Of a stretch of 5,442 nt of DNA, positions 1-5,031 are shown one piece after another (within the stretch, counting starts at the first letter, position 1; every line of letters starts with the position of its first letter). The notes beneath the pieces were generated by a model, which did no database searches, was not told where the DNA came from, and was given only the letters and a program-made list of their open reading frames with translations. Source of the stretch: PALSA-1006 sp037140475 (GTDB lineage: Bacteria; Pseudomonadota; Gammaproteobacteria; Burkholderiales; Gallionellaceae); NCBI GenBank assembly GCA_037140475.1, contig JBAXEJ010000112.1:1-5442 (forward strand), given 5' to 3'. A program made the position numbers and the translations under genes.

Positions 1-93
1 GCATCTTGCTCGGGCTGCGTTTGAGGGCAGGCATCTGACAACCCTAAACAGCAAGCGACCTTCGATCTCCATCAAAACATTGACTAGCAATGA

Positions 94-114
94 CTGCTTC
101 TGCGAGGGAAGCGG
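94..114. repeat. Hairpin CTGCTTC / GAAGCGG
   Basis: The arms CTGCTTC (94-100) and GAAGCGG (108-114) pair over seven positions, one of them a G-U, with a 7-base loop. No T-run follows on either strand, so it does not look like an intrinsic terminator. It could be part of a dispersed intergenic repeat, but only this one copy is in the window. Confidence 0.35.
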
Positions 115-265
115 ACACTCATTTACCCGGTTCGAAGTTCCGCTGATGGCGCGAAGGGTGAGTTGAGCTTTACGAATTACCTACCAGAAAGCTGTCAGTC
201 AAGACCAAAGAATCAATCTGCCAGACTGCGGAACACCTCACCCACTCGTCCAAAAGTGAACTGAA

Positions 266-284
266 ACAGTTTGTTGAAAACTGT
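266..284. repeat. Perfect inverted repeat ACAGTTT-N5-AAACTGT
   Basis: Seven-base perfect arms, ACAGTTT (266-272) and AAACTGT (278-284), flank a 5-base spacer. There is no adjacent T-tract of terminator type. It could be an operator-like dyad or an RNA hairpin. No neighbouring gene start makes its role clear. Confidence 0.4.
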
Positions 285-343
285 ACTTTAGCTTTACTCT
301 GCCTCCTTCAATTTTGAGTTGGTGGGTTGTACTCGTACCTCAC

Positions 344-362
344 TAGAAAATTGGATTTTCTA
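344..362. repeat. Perfect AT-rich inverted repeat TAGAAAAT-TGG-ATTTTCTA
   Basis: Eight-base perfect arms at 344-351 and 355-362 enclose a 3-base loop. The dyad lies about 130 bases beyond the stop of the leftward FRG gene. It is AT-rich and lacks a T-tract, so a terminator role is doubtful. A protein binding site or transcript 3'-end processing signal is equally possible. Confidence 0.45.
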
Positions 363-491
363 TAGCGTCAACGTCTGAATTCATCGGCCTGCGTGGATTC
401 CGCACAGTCCCGGTGGAATGATGAGTTAGCCATTCTTGCTGAAAGTACATAATGCTCTCTCAATACGTTGCAATCTCGAAGGAAATTGGGA

Positions 492-1532
492 TCACTCAAT
501 CACCATATGGTCAGCCACCACTCGTATGCGGATGCGACTAAAATAATCCAGTTTCCGCCCAGCCCACTCGTCCGCAGCAGCCTGCATCACGCTTTCGTCA
601 ATATCGACAGCTCGGTCTTCAACAACATAACCTGCGGCCTTCAGTGCATTACGCGCACCCGTAATACCCTCCGGATGTGCCGGCAACAGTCCTTTATTAA
701 TGCCAAACTCAAGGGCTTGCAGGGGCAAGATGCGGTTGGTGCGTAACGCGGCAATATGTTTGTCGAAAGGGTTGTCCGGAAACAATTCCTTCCCTCCATC
801 GAACATTTCAAAGTAGTGTCGAGAAAGCGCTGGTGTGATTTCAAGTTTCTGGTGCTGTACCCATGGCATATCGTTCAGGTTATCACACGGCCCCAAGCGC
901 AAAGCAAGTGCCCGTTGTGCTTCAGATCGTGGCAGCGGATCCAGCCCTAGCGGCAATAAACTGGCTTGTCCACCACACAGCAGGATTAGTTCTCGAAAAT
1001 CGACTGTGTAAAGTACAGCGGTACCAGATTTGAGAGGCGAAAAGGCATCACCCGCTTGATTGGGTGCGCAGGTTGCAAAAAACATCGCCACATCCCGCGA
1101 CCGGGAAAAATCCAGCAGTTGCGTTGGATACTGGTAATGCTGCGCAATGGCCTCAATACTCAACGCGAAATCTAGCCCTTCAATCTGATACTTCATCAAA
1201 TCACTTGTTGCCGGATGACGATCCATCAACGCCGAAAGTTCGATGCTCTTGGCTACCCAGTAAATGGCATCAACGTCACTCATTCCCCTGAAGATTGAAG
1301 GCATGCACCTTGTGTGAAATATATTCTGCCCTCGATAAAGCCTTGGCGAGAACTCTGGACCAGGCATAAAACGATAACGACCAGCCGAAGTCGTAACCGG
1401 TATCAGCAAATCTACGTCAGGTTCAGACACTATGCCATTTTGGTTAATCCACGATTCATCGTTGAGAAAATTCATCGGCATTAATAAATGCGCGTACTCT
1501 GTCAGTGAGATAAGGCGTTTATCTCTTATCAC
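492..1532 (-). CDS. FRG-domain protein
   Basis: This gene encodes a 346-residue soluble protein with an FRG domain (Pfam FRG, named for a conserved F/Y-R-G motif). The motif appears as YRGQ at residues 66-69, followed by PSIFR at 78-82. The most diagnostic segment is QHYQYPTQLLDFS at 131-143, leading into RDVAMFFA at 146-153, with a strand GTAVLYTVDF at 170-179. SEAQRA at 203-208 fits the conserved Q-containing stretch late in the domain. I see no signal peptide or membrane segment. The start is GTG, chosen because AGGAGG (1538-1543 on the + strand) lies 5 bases upstream of it. The molecular activity of FRG domains is not established to my knowledge. They are common in accessory regions, prophages and defence-rich loci, which fits this setting but proves nothing. 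The gene is transcribed alone, away from the 101-residue gene to its right. It appears intact. Confidence 0.92.
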   Translation of the reverse strand: MIRDKRLISLTEYAHLLMPMNFLNDESWINQNGIVSEPDVDLLIPVTTSAGRYRFMPGPEFSPRLYRGQNIFHTRCMPSIFRGMSDVDAIYWVAKSIELSALMDRHPATSDLMKYQIEGLDFALSIEAIAQHYQYPTQLLDFSRSRDVAMFFATCAPNQAGDAFSPLKSGTAVLYTVDFRELILLCGGQASLLPLGLDPLPRSEAQRALALRLGPCDNLNDMPWVQHQKLEITPALSRHYFEMFDGGKELFPDNPFDKHIAALRTNRILPLQALEFGINKGLLPAHPEGITGARNALKAAGYVVEDRAVDIDESVMQAAADEWAGRKLDYFSRIRIRVVADHMVIE

Positions 1533-1574
1533 TGTCTCCTCCTAAGTGTGACAAATAGCACTTTAATAATATGA

Positions 1575-1603
1575 ATATAGATGAATGGCAAATATCGGTG
1601 CAA
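1575..1603 (-). promoter_or_regulatory. Possible promoter of the FRG gene
   Basis: On the - strand, TTGCAC (1603-1598) and CTATAT (1580-1575) are separated by 17 bases, about 40 bases upstream of the GTG start. The match to a sigma-70 promoter is modest, and the surrounding DNA is AT-rich enough to give such matches by chance. Confidence 0.3.
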
Positions 1604-1620
1604 TTCATCATTATCGTGTC

Positions 1621-1657
1621 TACATTTGTTGTACATTGCAAAAGTAATTCAAATGTA
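1621..1657. repeat. Separated inverted repeat TACATTTG / CAAATGTA upstream of the FRG gene
   Basis: Perfect 8-base arms lie at 1621-1628 and 1650-1657, 21 bases apart. The spacer and right flank carry further ACATTG copies (1633-1638 and 1661-1666). The site sits just upstream of the possible FRG promoter, where a regulator could bind two half-sites on DNA. The spacing is rather long for a simple dimer operator. Confidence 0.3.
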
Positions 1658-1812
1658 CCCACATTGACAGCATTGGGCGATGTGCGTCTGTTGCTGATGA
1701 CTATCCAGAACTACTGCTTATAGAACGATTTGATCAGGCAGTACAGCGAACTGGTTTCCTGAAAAGAATTATTCACCACGAAAAAATCAAACTACCCGAT
1801 TGCAAACGTTGA
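1648..1812 (+). pseudogene. Possible gene remnant with a HipA-like ERFD motif
   Basis: The + strand is open from just after a TAA (1645-1647) to a TGA (1810-1812), giving 54 codons with no ATG, GTG or TTG in frame. The translation contains DDYPELLLIERFDQ (bases 1696-1737). LxxERFD resembles the VVERFDR segment of HipA-family kinases, so this could be a fragment left after deletion of a hipA-like gene. The match is short and the frame has no ribosome binding site. Chance openness in an intergenic gap is the main alternative. Confidence 0.2.
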
Positions 1813-1889
1813 CCTCCTCATCACACACACTCCCCTTTGCGGCTCGGCTTTGATACAAAAAGACATACGCAATCAGTTTGATCTTGCTA

Positions 1890-2195
1890 CTACCACTGAT
1901 CGTATTCTGACAAATCAATTGACTCACCAGTTATAGCTTCCGTTACCTTGCAATAAGTGCCGATTCCATTTGGAGCAAAAGTGAATGCCAGTCCGCCACC
2001 TATTGCTCCGTAATCAGGTAAACCAAGCCCCATACCATCATTGTTAATTTTTATATTAGCTGCCTGAAATTCGGCTGCGCGCTGCTCTACACCCATTAAC
2101 CACTCATTGAGTTTGGCCATTTGATTTTTAGAAAGTTTAAATTTTCTATTTTTACAGGGAGTGAATTTTCTAAGTTTATATTTTTTGGTGGCCAT
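1890..2195 (-). CDS. Small lysine-rich hypothetical protein
   Basis: This gene encodes 101 residues that I do not recognise. The N-terminal 23 residues contain ten lysines or arginines and could bind nucleic acid. Residues 24-50 look helical (LNEWLMGVEQRAAEF). The C-terminal half is glycine-rich, with GLGLPDYGAIGGG at 56-68, then strand-like segments and an acidic tail SEYDQW. There is no signal peptide or membrane segment. The ATG at 2195 is the first start, but no Shine-Dalgarno site precedes it. Instead TACAAT lies a few bases upstream, so translation may be from a leaderless mRNA, or the true start may be the ATG at residue 26, which also lacks a clear site. The N-terminal coding stretch is much more AT-rich than the neighbouring genes, a possible sign of transfer. 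The length, even composition and absence of a better competing frame support a real gene. Confidence 0.68.
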   Translation of the reverse strand: MATKKYKLRKFTPCKNRKFKLSKNQMAKLNEWLMGVEQRAAEFQAANIKINNDGMGLGLPDYGAIGGGLAFTFAPNGIGTYCKVTEAITGESIDLSEYDQW

Positions 2196-2201
2196 ATTTA
2201 A

Positions 2202-2207
2202 ATTGTA
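2202..2207 (-). promoter_or_regulatory. -10-like TACAAT close to the 101-residue gene start
   Basis: On the - strand TACAAT ends about 6 bases before the ATG at 2195. If it is a real -10 element, transcription would begin at or next to the start codon, consistent with the missing Shine-Dalgarno site. No good -35 hexamer is visible 16-18 bases upstream. Confidence 0.25.
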
Positions 2208-2361
2208 AGTTTAGACAACGCAGGTGAATCTCTCTAATGATGCAAGTCCATTTCTGACTGTGCTTCAATAATTATCCCTACCTACAGTGCATCGATTCAC
2301 GACACATCTCGCCTTACAAAATAATACAAAGTAGTCATCTACCGAAATGGTATTTGTATCT

Positions 2362-2384
2362 AAAACAAAAAACGCCTGCAGGCC
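2362..2384 (-). terminator. Possible weak leftward intrinsic terminator
   Basis: Read on the - strand, the palindrome GCCTGCAGGC (2383-2374) is followed by GTTTTTTG and more T. The stem can only be about three GC pairs around a TGCA loop, so it is weak, though the stem-plus-T layout is right. No leftward gene lies to its right. If functional it would block antisense transcription or mark the end of a gene now lost. Confidence 0.25.
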
Positions 2385-2387
2385 AAT

Positions 2388-2404
2388 TCATCAGTTCTTG
2401 ATGA
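2388..2404. repeat. Inverted repeat TCATCA-GTTCT-TGATGA
   Basis: Six-base perfect arms at 2388-2393 and 2399-2404 flank a 5-base spacer, beside the GC palindrome at 2374-2383. It is a possible regulator half-site pair in the divergent region. It is short enough to occur by chance. Confidence 0.25.
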
Positions 2405-2473
2405 TCTCAGCCCCCATTTCAACCAAATTCCACCTTAAATCCGTGCACCTGATCCCATACGGACATCTAACTG

Positions 2474-2480
2474 TATAAAT
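2474..2480 (+). promoter_or_regulatory. -10-like element for the rightward operon
   Basis: TATAAAT at 2474-2480 is the best -10 candidate upstream of the operon and would give a leader of about 75 bases. No convincing -35 hexamer lies at the right distance (TGATCC at 2450-2455 is poor), so an activator would be needed if this is the promoter. Confidence 0.3.
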
Positions 2481-2496
2481 CCCCTTCAACACAAAA

Positions 2497-2524
2497 AAAA
2501 CCATTTCGACGAGTACTAGGTTTT
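2497..2524 (+). repeat. AAAACC / GGTTTT dyad in the operon leader
   Basis: Arms AAAACC (2497-2502) and GGTTTT (2519-2524) could form a weak 6-bp stem with a 16-base loop in the 5' leader, upstream of the ribosome binding site at 2551-2555. The stem is weak, and I do not recognise a riboswitch here. Confidence 0.2.
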
Positions 2525-2560
2525 CTGTAAATTGTTCTTCATTCACAAAAAGGAGAACAA

Positions 2561-3055
2561 ATGAATAATCTAAATAAACCCAATTTCGAAACTCAACACC
2601 AAGCCTTCAGCGGCAAGCATCAGCCGTGGCATCGCAACCCACTCGTCATGGTGACGATCTTCTGCCTGTTTGGGCTGTATTTGATCGGAGTGATGCTGTA
2701 TTACGTTGGGCAGATGGAAGCACAACAGACGCTACTACTCATCCAGCGAGATAGTTGCGAGTATTTGCAGCAGCACAAGGTCAATGTACAGCAGCTTGAT
2801 AATGGCAGTTGCAAGGCTGAGCTGAGATTTAGGCCAACCCTCTTCGGCTCGGGAGGGAGTGTTTTCATCGGCGACTCCGTCCTCAGAATGTCAGGCCAGC
2901 AATTGGCCGTCATTGCGGTACTGGAGGAACAGACCTACACAACCAGCCAACTTGCTGCACTCATTCTGCTGATCGTCTCTTTTGTCATCATGATTTTCAT
3001 CATGGGCTGGACGGTTCGAGCGTTTAACTATCAGCCGGAGGAGGACGCAGAATGA
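2561..3055 (+). CDS. Two-TM membrane protein, first gene of operon
   Basis: The protein has 164 residues. A polar N-terminus (1-27) is followed by a membrane segment at about 28-50 (rich in L, I, V, F, Y). A roughly 80-residue loop (51-130) comes next, then a second very hydrophobic segment at about 131-153 and a short acidic tail ending EEDAE. By the positive-inside rule (H, R before segment 1; R after segment 2), both termini are cytoplasmic and the loop periplasmic. The loop contains Cys66 and Cys84, which could form a disulphide. AGGAG at 2551-2555 lies 5 bases before the ATG. The gene overlaps the next one by four bases (ATGA), implying translational coupling. I do not recognise a family. 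It could be a membrane anchor, sensor or immunity-type partner of the downstream products, but that is inference from position only. Confidence 0.85.
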   Translation: MNNLNKPNFETQHQAFSGKHQPWHRNPLVMVTIFCLFGLYLIGVMLYYVGQMEAQQTLLLIQRDSCEYLQQHKVNVQQLDNGSCKAELRFRPTLFGSGGSVFIGDSVLRMSGQQLAVIAVLEEQTYTTSQLAALILLIVSFVIMIFIMGWTVRAFNYQPEEDAE

Positions 3056-3807
3056 ATACGCTTAAAACCTATACTGCCCCTACCCTTCAAGCGAACACCT
3101 TCTTGGTGTTCTGGACGAATAACCTGATCTCTGTAAAAGGCGTGATCAAGGTTCGAGTCACCGCAGGCATCGAAGATCGGGAGATCGTGGCAGAGTTAGC
3201 CGCTATCCAACATCTCATCGAGGATAAAGGGGTTCTGGGACAGGGTATCGTGGGATCGGCCACCACTCAGTTAATCGTGTCTCGTGGGGCGATTCCCAAG
3301 TTACACCGTCGCCAATCTAATAAAGCCCACTTGGCACCTTATGCCAATTTCCTCACCACCCGCTTTGCCGGATGCAAGATTAGCGTGGAGAAGGATACGC
3401 AGTGGCTTGAAGGCAATGTTTCCAATTCAGCAGAGAGTTTATTAGTCAGTGGGCCACACCGTGAAACGATTTACGTTGCAGGGCTTGGCAACGTCATGGT
3501 GACCCAGCACGTATTGGATCGTTTCATTGATCGCGCCTTAAAAGATGTCTCCGCGGATAAAGCCAAACCAACGGCATGGAAGAAGCTAACCGAGATCGTT
3601 TCTGACCCTTCCTTGCGGGAAGTGGCACGCAACAGTCTGTGGGCTGGAGTCAACCACAGTGCCAATGGCAAGCAAGAAGGCCGGTATTTTCTGAATAGTA
3701 AGAAAAAGTTGATTTTGGTGATTACCGACAACCCAGGGGAAGGCAAACGTCTGGTGACCACTTATCCGGCCACGAGCCAATTTAGTGAACTGCCCAAAGC
3801 GGCTTAA
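3052..3807 (+). CDS. Two-part hypothetical protein, DUF4258/BrnT-like C-terminus
   Basis: The protein has 251 residues with no signal peptide or membrane segment. The C-terminal part (about 145-240) begins with a strand and VTQHVLDRFIDRAL (150-163), an H-x3-R-x3-R pattern. It continues through a Trp-containing helix and ends with RYFLNSKKKLILVITD (211-226) and LVTTYP (234-239). This order resembles the HAxxRxxxR start and strand-rich end of DUF4258 and BrnT-type small domains, some of which are RNase-like toxins. The N-terminal part (about 15-120) alternates strands with a helix starting near AELAAI (48-53) and could be a degenerate RNase H-like fold. The usual first-strand aspartate is replaced in WTNN (21-24), so I would not call it active. 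AGGAGG lies 7 bases before the ATG. Both domain ideas are pattern-based and unproven. Confidence 0.85.
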   Translation: MNTLKTYTAPTLQANTFLVFWTNNLISVKGVIKVRVTAGIEDREIVAELAAIQHLIEDKGVLGQGIVGSATTQLIVSRGAIPKLHRRQSNKAHLAPYANFLTTRFAGCKISVEKDTQWLEGNVSNSAESLLVSGPHRETIYVAGLGNVMVTQHVLDRFIDRALKDVSADKAKPTAWKKLTEIVSDPSLREVARNSLWAGVNHSANGKQEGRYFLNSKKKLILVITDNPGEGKRLVTTYPATSQFSELPKAA

Positions 3808-3817
3808 GGAGATACAG

Positions 3818-4081
3818 ATGGAACATCAAGTTGAAGAAGATTTTATGATTAAGAGAAAACAAATGCAGGCTGATATTCAATCAGGGCGACGAGCGATTGA
3901 GTCTGCGCTGTTACTTGTCTATATAAGACCGCGTTCACTCACAGTAGAAGACGAGGCCGAAGCAGATGATTTAATTGTGCTACTAAAGAAATACAACAAG
4001 TGGATGGCTCAGTACGAGATGCCCAAGCTTGATGCGTCCGCCGCTAATGATGAGCATGCTGACTTAGGAGGTTCGAATTGA
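3818..4081 (+). CDS. Small acidic helical protein
   Basis: The protein has 87 residues when started at the ATG at 3818, which has AAGGAG (3806-3811) six bases upstream. An in-frame upstream ATG at 3785 would overlap the previous gene by 23 bases and lacks such a site, so it is rejected. The sequence looks almost entirely helical. It has a charged N-terminal helix rich in K, R, Q and E, a hydrophobic stretch ALLLVYI (30-36), an acidic run EDEAEADD (44-51) before a second helix (51-64), and a polar acidic tail. The size and acidity would suit an adaptor or antitoxin-like partner of the 251-residue protein just upstream, but no antitoxin motif is visible. Its stop overlaps the next start (TTGA). 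Confidence 0.75.
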   Translation: MEHQVEEDFMIKRKQMQADIQSGRRAIESALLLVYIRPRSLTVEDEAEADDLIVLLKKYNKWMAQYEMPKLDASAANDEHADLGGSN

Positions 4082-4701
4082 ATACTTCATTGCCACCTTA
4101 TCACTATCAGCATCTGGAACCACCACGAGTTCTCAAAGATTTGCGTGAAGAGCGCACGGCTGAAATCTATCCGGCACAGGTCTTTTTTGTGGGATTCAAA
4201 ATTTCGATACTGTCGGGTGACCGATACCACCACGCGATGATTTTGGCGGATAACTATCCTCAGCTTAAGCGAGGAATTGCCATTGAACGTGAAGCGATAG
4301 TGGATCGCTCACTGGTGAAATTTACTTCCGACATCTCGGTGATCTTTCTCCGCAATCTCATGATGCTTGACCCTGCACTCATTGACGTCACCGAGCGCAG
4401 CAACATCAATAACGAGATCCAGGAAGCGCTAGCCAAACGGAATGACGATCAATTCGTGGTTTACGGAATGATTGGTGAAAAACAGGTGTGCTTGTTGCGT
4501 GCAGCTAGCCGAGACGGATTAAGTGCCATCGAGATGTCTAAAGAGAAATTGTCATCTGAAAACGCGAAGGAATTTATTCCCTTGGAACTGTGCCAAGCCC
4601 ATCCGGTACGTTTTGATTTCGAGGAGAAATTCAAATTGGCCGCCAAGCGGTACCGGGCATTGATGGATAGTCAGTATGCGACAAGCTCCTATCGTCATTA
4701 A
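4078..4701 (+). CDS. Hypothetical protein with TTG start
   Basis: The protein has 207 residues and no membrane segment, signal peptide or family that I recognise. The TTG at 4078-4080 is chosen because AGGAGG (4066-4071) lies exactly six bases upstream and the codon overlaps the previous stop as TTGA. Strand-like segments occur at 33-46 (AQVFFVGFKISIL), 83-92 and 126-142, with helices between. The middle (111-124) is charged, and the C-terminus (179-197) is a basic amphipathic helix. The mixed alpha/beta pattern suggests a compact cytoplasmic domain. It belongs to the same operon as its upstream neighbours by overlap. The next gene is separated by a 129-base gap containing the 10-bp repeat array, the only real gap in the operon. 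Confidence 0.83.
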   Translation: MNTSLPPYHYQHLEPPRVLKDLREERTAEIYPAQVFFVGFKISILSGDRYHHAMILADNYPQLKRGIAIEREAIVDRSLVKFTSDISVIFLRNLMMLDPALIDVTERSNINNEIQEALAKRNDDQFVVYGMIGEKQVCLLRAASRDGLSAIEMSKEKLSSENAKEFIPLELCQAHPVRFDFEEKFKLAAKRYRALMDSQYATSSYRH

Positions 4702-4720
4702 TCATTGCAGGCAGATGATC

Positions 4721-4800
4721 AATACAACGATATACAACGATACGGAACGATACACATCGATACGGTACAGTACGGAAAGATACGCAACGATACCTCGCAA
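4721..4800. repeat. Degenerate tandem array of a 10-bp unit, consensus TACGGAACGA
   Basis: Eight consecutive 10-base units start at 4721: aatacaacga, tatacaacga, tacggaacga, tacacatcga, tacggtacag, tacggaaaga, tacgcaacga and tacctcgcaa. A possible ninth decayed unit (tatcgatcaa) reaches 4810. Position 2 is A in every unit, position 1 is T in all but the first, and position 10 is A in all but one. The unit length equals about one DNA helical turn, so the copies lie on one face of the DNA. It is not coding: the preceding gene ends at 4701, and the next is preceded by an in-frame stop at 4813-4815. Iteron-like or centromere-like protein binding, or an operator for the downstream genes, are possible roles. 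Confidence 0.85.
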
Positions 4801-4830
4801 TATCGATCAACTTAATACAGGAGATTTAAA

Positions 4831-5031
4831 TTGATACTAAGCAATTGGCAAATAAACCCAGTTTTCTGGAGACGCACATTGATTGGCTATTTTGCGCCGC
4901 TGCTAGCCATTGGTAGATTGTTCAAGAAACGTCGCCTGAACTATTTCAGGCAGTTACTGGTGTTAAGTCGCTACGCCTTCTGGCACACACCGATGGTGAT
5001 CCGAACACCCAAACAAGGAGAATCAAAATAA
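4831..5031 (+). CDS. Small, strongly cationic hydrophobic peptide
   Basis: The product has 66 residues, with twelve Arg or Lys and a single Glu, so it is very basic. A hydrophobic stretch TLIGYFAPLLAIGRLF (16-31) could enter a membrane. It is followed by the basic cluster KKRR (32-35) and a second amphipathic segment (38-51) rich in L, V, F and Y, with Trp at 6, 13 and 51. The start is TTG at 4831, with AGGAG (4819-4823) seven bases upstream. An in-frame stop just upstream (4813-4815) excludes longer forms. It lies just after the repeat array and its stop overlaps the next ATG by one base (TAATG), so it is coupled to that gene. I do not recognise it. It could be a membrane-active or nucleic acid-binding peptide. 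Confidence 0.65.
   Translation: MILSNWQINPVFWRRTLIGYFAPLLAIGRLFKKRRLNYFRQLLVLSRYAFWHTPMVIRTPKQGESK

Larger units (their letters stand above)
1..491. other. Left flank without a convincing gene
   Basis: No complete open frame of convincing length or composition was found. Two frames stay open to the left edge. On the + strand, bases 2-166 end at a TGA and would give about 54 residues. On the - strand, bases 180-1 are open after a stop at 183-181 and would run out of the window, with a first possible ATG at 72-70. Neither has a good ribosome binding site or a recognisable motif, and their overlap on opposite strands argues that at most one is real. The region holds three small hairpins, listed separately. 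It may be intergenic DNA downstream of the FRG gene or decayed sequence from an older gene. Confidence 0.5.
1533..1889. other. Intergenic gap between the two leftward genes
   Basis: These 357 bases hold the FRG ribosome binding site and possible promoter at the left end, an inverted repeat (1621-1657) and a start-less open frame on the + strand (1648-1812). I see no strong terminator for the 101-residue gene, which ends at 1890, and no small complete gene with a ribosome binding site. Confidence 0.5.
2196..2560. other. Divergent intergenic region
   Basis: These 365 bases separate the leftward 101-residue gene from the rightward operon and must contain the promoters of both. The region is AT-rich and without a supported gene. 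It contains a GC palindrome next to an A-tract (2362-2383), a small dyad (2388-2404), a -10-like TATAAAT (2474-2480), a weak leader dyad and the ribosome binding site of the operon's first gene. Confidence 0.6.

Noticed and set aside
120..150. GGTTCGAA as the T-arm of a tRNA
   Set aside because: The flanking bases do not form a T-stem, and no acceptor, D or anticodon arms can be drawn around it.
241..573. Repeated 11-mer CCCACTCGTCC (241-251 and 563-573) as a direct repeat or att site
   Set aside because: A shared 11-mer is expected by chance in a window of this size, and one copy lies inside the FRG coding sequence.
468..1291. Open frames opposite or alongside the FRG gene (+468-746, -641-844, +756-950, +1064-1291)
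   Set aside because: All lie within the well-supported FRG coding sequence in other frames, have no good ribosome binding sites and give low-complexity or unrecognisable products.
2701..2913. 70-residue frame on the - strand
   Set aside because: It is antisense to the membrane protein gene, with a cysteine- and serine-rich shadow composition and no ribosome binding site.
3471..3780. Two overlapping - strand frames (3471-3761 and 3586-3780)
   Set aside because: Both are antisense to the C-terminal part of the 251-residue protein. They overlap each other in different frames, and neither has a plausible start signal.
3785..3817. Longer start for the 87-residue protein
   Set aside because: The upstream ATG overlaps the previous gene and has no Shine-Dalgarno site. 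The ATG at 3818 has AAGGAG at ideal spacing.
4461..4646. 61-residue frame on the - strand
   Set aside because: It is inside and antisense to the 207-residue gene, with no ribosome binding site.
4705..4736. Internal promoter ahead of the 66-residue gene (TTGCAG with TATACA)
   Set aside because: The spacing of 20 bases is too long and the -10 candidate is part of the tandem repeat, so the match is not convincing.
4721..4800. CRISPR array
   Set aside because: The units are 10 bp, contiguous and have no spacers, so this is a simple tandem repeat rather than a repeat-spacer array.
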